Below, in pieces: positions 6,365-15,238 of a DNA stretch of 33,781 nt (positions within the stretch are counted from its first letter, which is position 1; the number at the start of each line of letters is the position of its first letter). The translations under genes and the position numbers were made by a program. This DNA comes from an uncultured Bacilli bacterium (GTDB lineage: Bacteria > Bacillota_I > Bacilli_A > RF39 > UBA660). Where the stretch lies: NCBI GenBank assembly GCA_947625715.1, contig CANQPR010000001.1:1-33781 (forward strand). The letters run 5' to 3'. A model generated the notes under the pieces. The model saw nothing but the letters and a program-made list of their open reading frames with translations. It made no database searches and was not told the origin of the DNA.

Positions 6365-6994
6365 ATGACAAAAATTGATGTAAAAAATTTAAAATCTGAA
6401 AAAGTAAAAGACATCTCTTTAAATGATTCTATTTGGAAAATAGAGGTTAATGAAGATGCCATAAAAAAAATGATTCGCCTTCAACTATCAGCAACTCGTC
6501 AAGGAACAGCTAAGACTAAAACAAGAAGTGAAGTTTCTGGTGGGGGAAGAAAACCTTGGAAACAAAAAGGCACAGGACGTGCAAGACAAGGAAGTATAAG
6601 AGCTACACAATGGCGTGGAGGCGGAATAGCAGGTGGTGTAACACCTCGCGATTATACTTTTAAAATTAATCGTAAACAAAGAGTTTTAGCCCTTAAAAGT
6701 GCTCTAAGTGATAAAGTTAAAAACAAACAAATTGTAATATTTGATTCACTTGCCTTAAAAGATTTAAAAACTAAAACAATAAAAGAAATATTAAATACTA
6801 ACAAATTAACTGGTAAAGTATTATTTGTTACTAAAGATGATTGTGAAAATTTATTTATGGCTTGCCGTAATTTAGGCTATGCTTATCACATATTAGCTTC
6901 ACAAATAAATGTCTATGACATTATCAATGCTGATACTGTTGTATTTGATGAAGAAGCAATCAAAGCAATTGAGGAGGTGCTTTTAAATGCGTAA
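6365..6994 (+). CDS. rplD: 50S ribosomal protein L4
   Basis: 209 residues, usual length. The conserved extended loop, GGGRKPWKQKGTGRARQGS followed by WRGGG, lies at about 59-85 and lines the exit tunnel in known ribosomes. In some bacteria L4 also represses its own S10 operon through the leader; that is possible but not demonstrable here. The last 8 bases overlap rplW, whose ribosome binding site lies in the L4 C-terminal codons, implying translational coupling. Confidence 0.97.
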   Translation: MTKIDVKNLKSEKVKDISLNDSIWKIEVNEDAIKKMIRLQLSATRQGTAKTKTRSEVSGGGRKPWKQKGTGRARQGSIRATQWRGGGIAGGVTPRDYTFKINRKQRVLALKSALSDKVKNKQIVIFDSLALKDLKTKTIKEILNTNKLTGKVLFVTKDDCENLFMACRNLGYAYHILASQINVYDIINADTVVFDEEAIKAIEEVLLNA

Positions 6995-7259
6995 TCCAGA
7001 CATAATTTATGGACCAATTATCACTGAAAAAAGTTATGCTGAACAACAAAAAGGTATATATACTTTTAAAGTTGATAAAAGAGCAACTAAACCTCAAATT
7101 AAACATGAAATTGAAAATCATTTTGGCGTAAAAGTATTAAAAATAAATACATTAAATACTAAACCAAAAGATAAAAGAGTCGGAAAATATACCGGCAAAA
7201 CGAAAACTTATAAGAAAGCAATAGTAACCTTAGCTCAAGGTAACTCTATTGAAATGTAA
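6987..7259 (+). CDS. rplW: 50S ribosomal protein L23
   Basis: 90 residues. The N-terminal PIITEKS signature and the KVLKINTLNTKPKDKRVGKYTG stretch (loop region) identify L23, the exit-tunnel protein that docks trigger factor and SRP. It starts at ATG 6987 after GAGGAGG, overlapping the end of rplD by 8 nt. Confidence 0.96.
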   Translation: MRNPDIIYGPIITEKSYAEQQKGIYTFKVDKRATKPQIKHEIENHFGVKVLKINTLNTKPKDKRVGKYTGKTKTYKKAIVTLAQGNSIEM

Positions 7260-7271
7260 GGAGGCTAAAGA

Positions 7272-8102
7272 ATGGCAATCAGAAAATACAAGCCAACGAC
7301 TAATGGACGCCGTGGTATGTCAACCCTACAAAATGAAGAAATTACAACTAAGACTCCTACAAAATCTTTATTAAAGAAAAAAACAAAAAGTGGTGGACAT
7401 AATAATCAAGGAAAAATAACCGTTCGTCATATTGGGGGCGGAGCAAAAAGAAAATATCGTGTTATTGATTTTAAACGTAATAAATTTGGTATATCTGGTA
7501 AAGTAGCGTCAATTGAATATGATCCTAATCGTAATGCCAATATTGCTCTAATCAATTATCTTGATGGTGAAAAACGTTATATCATTGCTCCTAAAGGGTT
7601 AAAAGTGGGCATGATTATTGAAAATGGACCTGAATCAGATATAAAAGTTGGTAATGCTCTACCACTAGAAAATATTCCTGTTGGTACAGTTATTCACAAT
7701 ATTGAATTAAATCCTAAAGCTGGAGCAAGTTTATGTCGTAGTGCTGGAACTTCTGCTCAAATCTTAGGACGTGATGGCAAATATGTATTAGTTCGTTTAC
7801 AATCAGGCGAAACAAGAAAAATTCTTGGCAGTTGTATGGCAACTATAGGGGTTGTAGGTAACGAAGATTATGAATTAGTAAATCTTGGTAAAGCAGGTCG
7901 TAAAAGACATATGGGTATTCGTCCAACTAACCGTGGATCAGTTATGAACCCTAATGACCATCCACATGGTGGTGGTGAAGGACGTGCTCCAGTTGGTCGT
8001 AAAAGTCCAATGACACCATGGGGAAAACCTGCACTTGGATATAAAACTAGAAAAAATAAGAAAGCTTCTGACAAACTTATTGTTAGTCGTAGAAAGAAAT
8101 AG
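7272..8102 (+). CDS. rplB: 50S ribosomal protein L2
   Basis: 276 residues, full length. N-terminal GRRGMSTLQNEEIT, then GKITVRHIGGGAKRKYR, and the C-terminal HPHGGGEGRAPVGRK containing the conserved histidine region that supports peptidyl transfer. AAGGAGG precedes the ATG. rpsS begins 8 nt after the stop. Confidence 0.98.
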   Translation: MAIRKYKPTTNGRRGMSTLQNEEITTKTPTKSLLKKKTKSGGHNNQGKITVRHIGGGAKRKYRVIDFKRNKFGISGKVASIEYDPNRNANIALINYLDGEKRYIIAPKGLKVGMIIENGPESDIKVGNALPLENIPVGTVIHNIELNPKAGASLCRSAGTSAQILGRDGKYVLVRLQSGETRKILGSCMATIGVVGNEDYELVNLGKAGRKRHMGIRPTNRGSVMNPNDHPHGGGEGRAPVGRKSPMTPWGKPALGYKTRKNKKASDKLIVSRRKK

Positions 8103-8110
8103 GAGGACAT

Positions 8111-8374
8111 ATGGCAAGAAGTTTAAAAAAAGGACCTTTTGCAGATGATTATCTTTTAAAAAAGGTTGATAAATTAAATGAAGAAAATAAAAAAGAAGTA
8201 ATAAAAACTTATTCTCGTCGTTCTACCATTTTCCCTAGTTTTGTTGGTCATACATTTGCAGTACATAATGGAAAAGAATTCATTCCTGTTTATGTAACTG
8301 AAGATATGGTTGGTCATAAATTAGGCGAATTTGCTCTTACACGTAAGTTCGGCGGACATGCAGGGTCAAAGTAG
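8111..8374 (+). CDS. rpsS: 30S ribosomal protein S19
   Basis: 87 residues. RSLKKGPFADDYLLKK at the N-terminus, SRRSTIFPSFVGHTFAVHNGK in the middle and the KLGEFALTRKFGGHAG end are diagnostic. S19 forms the S13-S19 pair in the 30S head. AGGAGG lies upstream with tight spacing; rplV follows after 10 nt. Confidence 0.97.
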   Translation: MARSLKKGPFADDYLLKKVDKLNEENKKEVIKTYSRRSTIFPSFVGHTFAVHNGKEFIPVYVTEDMVGHKLGEFALTRKFGGHAGSK

Positions 8375-8384
8375 GAGGTATTAA

Positions 8385-8732
8385 ATGGAAACTTATGCAA
8401 TTCATAAAAATGCGATGATAGCTCCTCGAAAAGCTAGAATGACTATGGACTTAATCCGTGGCAAAAAAATAGCTGATGCCCGAGCTATCTTAGCGACAAC
8501 AAATACAAAATCAAGTAGATTAATAAGTAAAGTATTAGAAAGTGCAATTTCAAATGCAGTAAATAATTTTGAAGCTCAAGAAAATGACTTAGTTATAAAA
8601 GAATGTTATATAAATCCTGGAATGGTTTACAAAAGAATTAAATTTGCATCAAGAGGTAATGTAGATCGTCATGATAAAAGAACAAGTCATATAACTATTA
8701 AAGTAAGCGATAATAAAGGAGGCAACAACTAA
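8385..8732 (+). CDS. rplV: 50S ribosomal protein L22
   Basis: 115 residues. APRKARMTMDLIRGKKIADA near the N-terminus and the beta-hairpin region ending RASRG-like FASRGNVDRHDKRTSHITI identify L22, whose hairpin lines the exit tunnel. Its stop overlaps the rpsC start (TAATG). Confidence 0.96.
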   Translation: METYAIHKNAMIAPRKARMTMDLIRGKKIADARAILATTNTKSSRLISKVLESAISNAVNNFEAQENDLVIKECYINPGMVYKRIKFASRGNVDRHDKRTSHITIKVSDNKGGNN

Positions 8733-9415
8733 TGGGACAAAAAGTAAATCCTCTAGGCTACCGTTTAGGTGTCAATAAAAATTGGCAATCTAATTGGTAT
8801 GCTTCTAAAAAAGAATTTGGAACAACTTTAAATAAAGATTTAAAAATTCGTGAATATTTAAAGAAAAATTTAAAAGATGCTGCTGTTGCTTCAGTCATTA
8901 TTGAAAGAAAAAAAGGAAAATGTGAAGTAACAATCAACACGGCTAAACCAGGTGTTATAATTGGTCGTGGTGGTGAAGACATTGATCGTTTACGTAAATC
9001 ATTAGCTAAAGTTGTTAATGAAGATGTTTATGTTTCAATCGTAGACGTATCTAAACAAGCTGATTTAACCGCCCAATTAGTTGCTAACAATATTGCTATG
9101 CAAATTGAAAATCGTGCTCCATTTCGTAGTGCCCAAAAAAGAGCTATTAGAAATACAATGAAAGCTGGTGCTAAAGGTATTAAAACTTTAGTAAGTGGAC
9201 GTTTAGGCGGAGCTGAAATGGCAAGAAGTGAAGGATATAAAGAAGGAACTATTCCTCTACATACTCTTCGTTCTGATATTGATTATGCTCAAGCAGAAGC
9301 AAACACAACCTACGGAAAAATTGGCGTAAAAGTTTGGATCTATAAAGGAGAAATTCTTCCAACCAAAAAAAACGTAAAGGAGAGTGAATCTCATGTTGAT
9401 GCCAAAAAGAACTAA
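8732..9415 (+). CDS. rpsC: 30S ribosomal protein S3
   Basis: 227 residues. It starts MGQKVNPLGYRLG, has the KH-domain GXXG loop in PGVIIGRGGEDIDRLR (about 70-85), and ends with the C-terminal domain stretch GRLGGAEMARSEGYKEG then YGKIGVKVWIYKGE. S3 lines the mRNA entry tunnel. It overlaps rplV by one base, and its last 23 bases overlap the start of rplP. Confidence 0.97.
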   Translation: MGQKVNPLGYRLGVNKNWQSNWYASKKEFGTTLNKDLKIREYLKKNLKDAAVASVIIERKKGKCEVTINTAKPGVIIGRGGEDIDRLRKSLAKVVNEDVYVSIVDVSKQADLTAQLVANNIAMQIENRAPFRSAQKRAIRNTMKAGAKGIKTLVSGRLGGAEMARSEGYKEGTIPLHTLRSDIDYAQAEANTTYGKIGVKVWIYKGEILPTKKNVKESESHVDAKKN

Positions 9416-9809
9416 ATATAGAAAACAACATCGTCAATCATATGAAGGACATGCAAAAGGAAATACAGAACTACATTTTGGTGAATATGGTCTAATGGCC
9501 AAAGAAGGTAACTATATAAGCTCTAGACAAATTGAAGCAGCTCGTATAGCTATGACTCGTTATATGAAACGTGGTGGAAAAGTATTTATAAACATTTTCC
9601 CACATATGCCACGTACTAAAAAACCATTAGAAACTAGACAAGGAAAAGGTAAAGGTAATGTTGAAGAGTGGGTTGCAGTAGTAAAATCTGGAAAAATCAT
9701 GTTTGAAATTTCCGGAGTTAGTGAAGAAATTGCTCGTGAAGCATTAAGACTTGCCTCACATAAATTACCAGTAAAATGTAAATTTGTTAAAAAGGAAGGT
9801 GAAATCTAA
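9393..9809 (+). CDS. rplP: 50S ribosomal protein L16
   Basis: 138 residues from ATG 9393 (MLMPKRTKYRKQHR). An upstream GTG at 9384 overlaps the ribosome binding site AAGGAGAG and is rejected as start. ARIAMTRYMKRGGKVFI and the PHMPRTKKPLETRQGKGKGN stretch are family hallmarks. L16 contacts the A-site tRNA. The start lies within the 3' end of rpsC, and the stop overlaps the rpmC start. Confidence 0.97.
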   Translation: MLMPKRTKYRKQHRQSYEGHAKGNTELHFGEYGLMAKEGNYISSRQIEAARIAMTRYMKRGGKVFINIFPHMPRTKKPLETRQGKGKGNVEEWVAVVKSGKIMFEISGVSEEIAREALRLASHKLPVKCKFVKKEGEI

Positions 9810-10012
9810 TGAAAGCTAGTGAACTTCGTAAATTAACAACAGAAGAATTACAAGAAAAAATTAAAACTGGAAAATCAGAACTACTAGATTTACGTATGCA
9901 AAATGCTAGAGGTACGTTAGAAAAACCTAAAAAAATAAATGTCATGCGCAAAGACATTGCCAGAATGATGACGATTTTAAAAGAAAGAGAATCACTAGGA
10001 GGTAACGAATAA
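9809..10012 (+). CDS. rpmC: 50S ribosomal protein L29
   Basis: 67 residues: MKASELRKLTTEELQEKI at the start, then LRMQNARGTLEKP and a C-terminal RKDIARMMTILKER. L29 sits next to L23 at the exit tunnel. One-base overlaps (TAATG) on both sides imply coupled translation. Confidence 0.96.
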   Translation: MKASELRKLTTEELQEKIKTGKSELLDLRMQNARGTLEKPKKINVMRKDIARMMTILKERESLGGNE

Positions 10013-10269
10013 TGGAAAATAATAAACAAGAATTAATTGGTAGAGTTGTCAGTGCCTCTCAAGATAAAACAATTACTGTTTTAGTTGAAACTCATAAAAA
10101 ACATCCATTATATGGAAAAAGAGTAAAATATTCAAAAAAATATGCTGCTCATGATGAAAAAAATATAGCAAAAGTTGGAGATACAGTAAAAATTAGAGCT
10201 ACTAGACCATTATCCAAAACCAAAAGATATGAATTAGTAGAAGTCCTAATTGAAGCTGTAATTCTATAG
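10012..10269 (+). CDS. rpsQ: 30S ribosomal protein S17
   Basis: 85 residues. GRVVSASQDKTITVLVETHKKHPLYGK and GDTVKIRATRPLSKTKRYELVEV, an OB-fold, identify S17, an early 16S rRNA binder. CTAGGAGG is placed in the end of rpmC; the first base is shared with the rpmC stop codon. Confidence 0.96.
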   Translation: MENNKQELIGRVVSASQDKTITVLVETHKKHPLYGKRVKYSKKYAAHDEKNIAKVGDTVKIRATRPLSKTKRYELVEVLIEAVIL

Positions 10270-10280
10270 GAGGTAATCTT

Positions 10281-10649
10281 ATGGTAATGCAAGAATCAAG
10301 ACTTAAAGTAGCCGATAATACTGGTGCTCGTGAAGTATTAGTAATTCGTTGCTTAGGTGGAAGTAAAAGAAAAACAGCCAATATAGGTGATGTCGTTGTT
10401 TGCACAGTAAAAAAAGCTATTCCAAATGGAACATTAAAAGCCGGTAAAGTAGTTAAAGCTGTTATAGTAAGAAGCGTTGAAGGTGTAAGAAGAGCTGATG
10501 GTAGTTACATTAAATTTGATGATAATGCCTGCGTAATAATTAAAGATGATAAAACACCAGTGGGAACACGTGTACTAGGACCAGTTGCTAGAGAATTAAG
10601 AGAAAAAGATTTTATGAAAATTGTTTCTTTAGCACCTGAGGTATTATAG
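10281..10649 (+). CDS. rplN: 50S ribosomal protein L14
   Basis: 122 residues. QESRLKVADNTGAREVLVIR (residues 4-23) is the L14 signature, and GTRVLGPVARELREKDFMKI the C-terminal one. L14 forms intersubunit contacts and is the binding site of the silencing factor RsfS. It follows GGAGG by the usual distance. Confidence 0.98.
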   Translation: MVMQESRLKVADNTGAREVLVIRCLGGSKRKTANIGDVVVCTVKKAIPNGTLKAGKVVKAVIVRSVEGVRRADGSYIKFDDNACVIIKDDKTPVGTRVLGPVARELREKDFMKIVSLAPEVL

Positions 10650-10660
10650 GAGGTTTTAAA

Positions 10661-10927
10661 GTGAAGATAAAAGTAAATGATAATGTATTAATATTAGCTG
10701 GTAAAGACAAAGGTAAAACTGGCAAAGTTACTAAAACTTTACGCAAAAAAGACCTCGTGATAGTAGAAGGAATTAACATTGTAAAAAAACATCAAAAGCC
10801 AAACAATGCTAATGAAAATGGTGGAATTTTTGATATCGAAGCACCAATTCATGTTTCAAATGTCAAAAAAATTGAACCAGAAAAAACTAAAACAGCCAAA
10901 ACGACAAAGAAAGTAAAGAAAGATTAA
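10661..10927 (+). CDS. rplX: 50S ribosomal protein L24
   Basis: 88 residues, starting with GTG at 10661 after AGGAGG. The KOW motif is in VLILAGKDKGKTGKVTK, followed by VEGINIVKKHQKP. It is somewhat shorter than many L24 proteins (about 100) and ends in a lysine/threonine-rich tail. L24 is an assembly initiator of the 50S subunit. Confidence 0.95.
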   Translation: MKIKVNDNVLILAGKDKGKTGKVTKTLRKKDLVIVEGINIVKKHQKPNNANENGGIFDIEAPIHVSNVKKIEPEKTKTAKTTKKVKKD

Positions 10928-10937
10928 GGTGGGAAAT

Positions 10938-11477
10938 ATGAGTACATACAAAGAATTATATAATAAGGAAATAATTCCTGCATTAATGAAAGAATTTAAC
11001 TACAAAACGGTAATGCAAGTTCCAAAATTAGAAAAAATTGTTATTAACATAGGTGTCGGTGAAGGACACACAGACGATAAATATATTGAAGCTGCCCTTA
11101 AGGAATTAGAAACAATAACAGGTCAAAAAGCTGTTGTTACCAAAGCTCATAAATCAATTGCGGGCTTTAAAATAAGAGAAGGTCAAAGTATTGGTGTAAA
11201 AACAACTTTACGTAGCGAAAAAATGTATATATTTATGGAAAAATTAATTCGCATTGCTCTTCCTCGAGTTAGAGATTTTCGTGGTATTAGTAAAAATGCT
11301 TTCGATGGACATGGAAATTATACTTTAGGTATTAAAGAACAATTAATTTTCCCTGAAATTGAATACGATAACGTATTAAAAGTTCGTGGTATGGATATAG
11401 TATTCGTTACTACAGCTAATACAAACGAAGAAGCTAAGGCATTACTTGCACACTTTAAAATGCCTTTCAAAAGATAG
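10938..11477 (+). CDS. rplE: 50S ribosomal protein L5
   Basis: 179 residues from ATG 10938, the usual length. A GTG at 10929 lies in the ribosome binding site (AAGGTGGG) and is not used. Motifs: VINIGVGEGHTDDKYIEAA, KAHKSIAGFKIREGQSIG and RVRDFRGISKNAFDGHGNY. L5 binds 5S rRNA and contacts P-site tRNA. Confidence 0.97.
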   Translation: MSTYKELYNKEIIPALMKEFNYKTVMQVPKLEKIVINIGVGEGHTDDKYIEAALKELETITGQKAVVTKAHKSIAGFKIREGQSIGVKTTLRSEKMYIFMEKLIRIALPRVRDFRGISKNAFDGHGNYTLGIKEQLIFPEIEYDNVLKVRGMDIVFVTTANTNEEAKALLAHFKMPFKR

Positions 11478-11486
11478 GAGGACACT

Positions 11487-11672
11487 ATGGCAAGAACTAG
11501 TTTAAAAGTTAAACAATCTCGCAAACCAAAGTTTAGCACTCGTGCTTATACTCGTTGTGAAAGATGTGGAAGACCTCATGGTGTTCTACGAAAATACCAT
11601 TTATGCCGTATTTGCTTCAGAGAATTAGCTAATAAAGGCGAAATTCCTGGCGTAAAGAAAGCTAGTTGGTAG
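11487..11672 (+). CDS. rpsN: 30S ribosomal protein S14, zinc-binding type
   Basis: 61 residues. Cys24-x2-Cys27 and Cys40-x2-Cys43 form a zinc ribbon (CERCGRPHGV and LCRIC). This is the short C+ form (rpsN1/rpsZ type) normal for Gram-positive bacteria. The C-terminal PGVKKASW is typical. AGGAGG lies just upstream. Confidence 0.97.
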   Translation: MARTSLKVKQSRKPKFSTRAYTRCERCGRPHGVLRKYHLCRICFRELANKGEIPGVKKASW

Positions 11673-11689
11673 GAAGGAGGAATTTACAT

Positions 11690-12085
11690 ATGGTAAATGA
11701 TAAAATAGCCGATATGCTTACAAGAATTCGTAATGCAAACCAATTAAAATATGAAAAAGTTGAAGTAATTGGAACAAAAATGACTTTAGAAATTGCAAAA
11801 ATTTTAAAACGAGAAGGTTATATTTTAGAATATGAATATATTAAAGGAACAAATGGTGATAAATTAATTCTTTCTCTAAAATATGGAGATAAAAAAGAGC
11901 GCGTTATTACAGGGTTAAAAAGAATTAGTAAATCTGGCTTACGAGTTTATGCTAAATGTGAAGAAATTCCTCGCGTTTTAAATGGATTAGGAATCGCTAT
12001 TATCTCTACTTCTAAAGGCTTAATGACCGATAAAGAAGCAAGAGCCCAAAAGTTAGGAGGCGAAGTACTTGCCTATATTTGGTAA
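11690..12085 (+). CDS. rpsH: 30S ribosomal protein S8
   Basis: 131 residues from ATG 11690 (MVNDKIADMLTRIRNANQ). A TTG-initiated longer frame from 11666 overlaps the rpsN stop and the AGGAGG and is rejected. C-terminal GIAIISTSKGLMTDKEARAQ is diagnostic. In other bacteria S8 is the translational repressor of the spc operon. Confidence 0.97.
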   Translation: MVNDKIADMLTRIRNANQLKYEKVEVIGTKMTLEIAKILKREGYILEYEYIKGTNGDKLILSLKYGDKKERVITGLKRISKSGLRVYAKCEEIPRVLNGLGIAIISTSKGLMTDKEARAQKLGGEVLAYIW

Positions 12086-12094
12086 GGAAAATTT

Positions 12095-12634
12095 ATGAGT
12101 AGAATTGCAAATCGTAAATTAACTATACCAACTGGTGTAGAAGTAAGTTTTACCAATCAAATACTTACAGCCAAATCTAACAAAGGTCAAAAAGAATTAA
12201 ATGTTGATAAATTAGTCGATGTTAAAATAAATGACAATCAAATTACAACAGTATATGATGCTTCAAATGATCGTGCTAATGTCATAGCAGGAACAATGAA
12301 TTCATTAATCGAAAATATTTTGATTGGCTTAAGTGAAGGATATACCAAAGATTTAGAAATCGTCGGTGTTGGATATCGTTTTAATGTCCAAGGAAATAAA
12401 ATAATAATTAATGCTGGATATTCTCATCCTGTTGAAATGATAGTACCTCAAGGTATAACTGCTAAATTAATAAACAATAATGAAATATCTTTAAGTGGTA
12501 TAGAAAAACAACAATTAAACCAATTTGCGGCTGATATAAGAAACGTAAGAGCTCCAGAACCTTATAAAGGTAAAGGAATTCGTTACAAAGGCGAATATAT
12601 CCGTCGTAAAGAAGGTAAGAAAGCTGCTAAATAA
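12095..12634 (+). CDS. rplF: 50S ribosomal protein L6
   Basis: 179 residues. It starts MSRIANRKLTIPTGVEV and has the C-terminal signature PEPYKGKGIRYKGEYIRRKEGK. L6 lies near the factor-binding site of the 50S subunit. A weak AAGGAAAA ribosome binding site suggests coupling to rpsH, 9 nt upstream. Confidence 0.97.
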   Translation: MSRIANRKLTIPTGVEVSFTNQILTAKSNKGQKELNVDKLVDVKINDNQITTVYDASNDRANVIAGTMNSLIENILIGLSEGYTKDLEIVGVGYRFNVQGNKIIINAGYSHPVEMIVPQGITAKLINNNEISLSGIEKQQLNQFAADIRNVRAPEPYKGKGIRYKGEYIRRKEGKKAAK

Positions 12635-12648
12635 GTGAGGTTATAAAA

Positions 12649-13002
12649 ATGATAAAAAAACAATCAACTAATAATGCACGTCTAAGACGTCACAAAAGAG
12701 TTAGAAAAACAATAAGTGGAAACGCAACTCGTCCAAGATTAAATGTATTTCGTTCAAATAAAGAAATCTACGTTCAAGTTATTGACGATGAAAAAGGAAT
12801 CACTTTAGCTAGCTCTTCATCAAAAATTTTAAAAGTAGATGGTGGCAATATCAAAGGGGCTCAAGCAGTAGGTAAAGATATTGCTCAAAAATGTATTAAA
12901 CAAAAAATTAAAACAGTCGTATTTGATAGAGGTGGATACTTATATCATGGACGTGTTCAAGCCCTAGGTGAAGCGGCACGTGAAAACGGCTTAGAGTTTT
13001 AG
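12649..13002 (+). CDS. rplR: 50S ribosomal protein L18
   Basis: 117 residues. RRHKRVRKTISGNATRPRLNVFRS at the N-terminus and the C-terminal VFDRGGYLYHGRVQALGEAARENGL identify L18, which binds 5S rRNA with L5. rpsE follows after 11 nt behind AGGAGG. Confidence 0.97.
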   Translation: MIKKQSTNNARLRRHKRVRKTISGNATRPRLNVFRSNKEIYVQVIDDEKGITLASSSSKILKVDGGNIKGAQAVGKDIAQKCIKQKIKTVVFDRGGYLYHGRVQALGEAARENGLEF

Positions 13003-13013
13003 GAGGAAAAGTA

Positions 13014-13520
13014 ATGGCAAGAAGAGAAAATGTAGATCCAAGAAAAAAATTATTGGAAGAAAAAGTTATCAACTTAAGCCGAGTTACCAAAGTAACTAAA
13101 GGTGGAAGACATTTTCGTTTTTCAGCAACAGTCGTAGTTGGTAATCGAAAAGGCTTAGTAGGAATTGGTACAAGTAAAGCAAACGAAGTAAATGATGCTA
13201 TTGCAAAAGCAAGTAAAGCTGCAAACAAAAATGTAATTCGTGTAGCTATTGAAGATAACCGAACTATTCCTCATGAAGCTACCGGAAAAATTGGTCGAGC
13301 TGTAGTAATGGTAAAACCTGCTAAAGAAGGTACCGGAGTAATTGCAGGTGGAGCAGCAAGAGCTGTTTTAGAATTAGCCGGAATCAAAGATATTGTTTCC
13401 AAAAGTTTAGGAAGCAACACCAAAGTAAACGTTGCCAAAGCTACTTTAGAAGCCTTAAAATCAATACGTACTCCAGCTAAAATTGCTGCTTTACGTGGTA
13501 AGAAAGTAGAGGAATTGTAA
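13014..13520 (+). CDS. rpsE: 30S ribosomal protein S5
   Basis: 168 residues. The double-stranded RNA-binding N-terminal domain has RVTKVTKGGRHFRFSATVVVG and GNRKGLVGIGTSKANEV; the C-terminal domain has IPHEATGKIG and AGGAARAVLELAGI. S5 acts in decoding accuracy and helicase activity of the ribosome. The next gene is rplO after one base; rpmD, normally between them, is absent. Confidence 0.97.
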   Translation: MARRENVDPRKKLLEEKVINLSRVTKVTKGGRHFRFSATVVVGNRKGLVGIGTSKANEVNDAIAKASKAANKNVIRVAIEDNRTIPHEATGKIGRAVVMVKPAKEGTGVIAGGAARAVLELAGIKDIVSKSLGSNTKVNVAKATLEALKSIRTPAKIAALRGKKVEEL

Positions 13521-13521
13521 T

Positions 13522-13965
13522 ATGAGATTAGAAAGTTTACCAAAATCAAACGAATTAAAAACAAGAAAACGTGTTGGCCGTGGACCAGGTTCTGGAATGG
13601 GCAAAACTTCTACTCATGGTGAAAAAGGCCAAAAAGCAAGAAGTGGCGCTAGCATCTCTGCATGGTTCCAAGGTGGACAATCACCATTATATCGTCGTTT
13701 ACCAAAACGTGGTTTTAATAACACTCGTTTTCAAACTAAATATGCAATTATTAACTTAAGCGATATTGATAAAAATTTTAAAGATGGCGATGTTATAACA
13801 CCAGAAGTATTAAAAGAAAGAAAAATTATCAAAAAACAACTAAATGGTGTCAAAGTTTTAGCTAATGGAGAATTAACTAAAAAAGTTACTGTTAAAGCTC
13901 AAAGATTTTCAAGCATTGCTGTTTCTAAAATAGAAGCTGCTGGTGGAAAAACTGAGGTGATTTAA
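13522..13965 (+). CDS. rplO: 50S ribosomal protein L15
   Basis: 147 residues. The Gly-rich N-terminus KRVGRGPGSGMGKTSTHGEK is diagnostic, followed by the FQGGQSPLYRRLPKRGF block. It starts one base after the rpsE stop and ends one base before secY, without a strong ribosome binding site of its own, which suggests translational coupling. Confidence 0.97.
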   Translation: MRLESLPKSNELKTRKRVGRGPGSGMGKTSTHGEKGQKARSGASISAWFQGGQSPLYRRLPKRGFNNTRFQTKYAIINLSDIDKNFKDGDVITPEVLKERKIIKKQLNGVKVLANGELTKKVTVKAQRFSSIAVSKIEAAGGKTEVI

Positions 13966-13966
13966 T

Positions 13967-15238
13967 ATGACCGCAAAGTCTTTAAAACTATTTTCTAAAG
14001 ACGCCAAAGATTTAAGAAAAAGAATCGGTTTTACTCTATTATGTTTAGGGTTATATTGCCTAGGAACTGGTATAACAATCGTATGGGCAGCTCCATGGTT
14101 AGAAACTTTATATGGCAATTTAGGATTTATGGGTATTTTCAATCTTATGAGTGGTGGCGGATTTGATAGATTTAGTATCTTTGGATTAGGAGTAACTCCT
14201 TACATAAGTGCATCAATAGTTACGCAATTATTACAAATGGATATTATTCCTTATTTTAAAGAATTAAAAGAACAAGGATATGTTGGACAACAAAAAATGA
14301 ATCGCATCACTAGATACTTAGGAATTATCCTAGCATTTGTTCAATCATATATGTTGACCGTATTCTTATTAAAAGTAAATGATGTTAGCATGGTCTTAAA
14401 AATATCATTAATAATGACCGCTGGAACTTCCTTTTTACTGTGGTTAGGTGATAAAATAACCGAAAAAGGAATTGGTAATGGCCAATCACTATTAATTATG
14501 GCTAGTATTGTTTTAAGCTTACCAGCCGTATTCACCGGGTCATTTAATGCCTTCATTACATCAGGTACCCATGAATTATGGGCCGGAATAATTTTTTACA
14601 TAGCCTATATTATCATGTATCTACTTGTAATAATTGGCATTGTGTGGATAACTTTAGCGGAAAGAAAAATACCAATTCAATACGCTAATAAAACCGTTAG
14701 TGCTTATGGTGCTAAACAAAGTTATTTACCATTAAAAATAAATTATGCTGGAGTAATGCCTGTAATATTTGCATCAATGTTATTAACTATTCCATCCATA
14801 ATTGTCAATATCATCGGTAATGAAACTGCTATAAATTTTGTTAATAACTACATTTTATACACATCACCAGTTGGCTTTATTATCTATATAGCTTTAATAG
14901 TATTCTTTAGTTATTTTTATACTTTTATGGCAATGAATCCTGATGAAATGAGTAAAGATTTAAATAAAAGTGGAGCATACATCCCTGGTGTAAGACCTGG
15001 AAAAGAAACATCTACGTATATAAGTAAAATAGTTGGTCGTCTAACACTAGTTGGTGCATTCTTCATAGCCGTTTTAGCTGGCATGCCTATTTTAATATCA
15101 AGTGTAACTGGTTTAGATCAAAGTGCAGCTATTGGTGGTACCGGAATATTAATCGTTGTTGGTGTTGCCATCGAAACCTTTAAGCAAATAGAAAGTGGAC
15201 TTGTAAGTAGAAGATACGTTAAACGGAGATCAAGATAA
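13967..15238 (+). CDS. secY: Protein translocase subunit SecY
   Basis: 423 residues with about ten hydrophobic membrane segments. Recognisable blocks: FGLGVTPYISASIVTQLLQM (TM2 and plug region), EKGIGNGQSLLIM, the cytoplasmic loop AERKIPIQYANK and the C-terminal GVRPGKETSTYI. SecY forms the protein-conducting channel of the cytoplasmic membrane. The adk start codon overlaps its stop (TAATG). It is in its usual place at the end of the spc operon. Confidence 0.97.
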   Translation: MTAKSLKLFSKDAKDLRKRIGFTLLCLGLYCLGTGITIVWAAPWLETLYGNLGFMGIFNLMSGGGFDRFSIFGLGVTPYISASIVTQLLQMDIIPYFKELKEQGYVGQQKMNRITRYLGIILAFVQSYMLTVFLLKVNDVSMVLKISLIMTAGTSFLLWLGDKITEKGIGNGQSLLIMASIVLSLPAVFTGSFNAFITSGTHELWAGIIFYIAYIIMYLLVIIGIVWITLAERKIPIQYANKTVSAYGAKQSYLPLKINYAGVMPVIFASMLLTIPSIIVNIIGNETAINFVNNYILYTSPVGFIIYIALIVFFSYFYTFMAMNPDEMSKDLNKSGAYIPGVRPGKETSTYISKIVGRLTLVGAFFIAVLAGMPILISSVTGLDQSAAIGGTGILIVVGVAIETFKQIESGLVSRRYVKRRSR

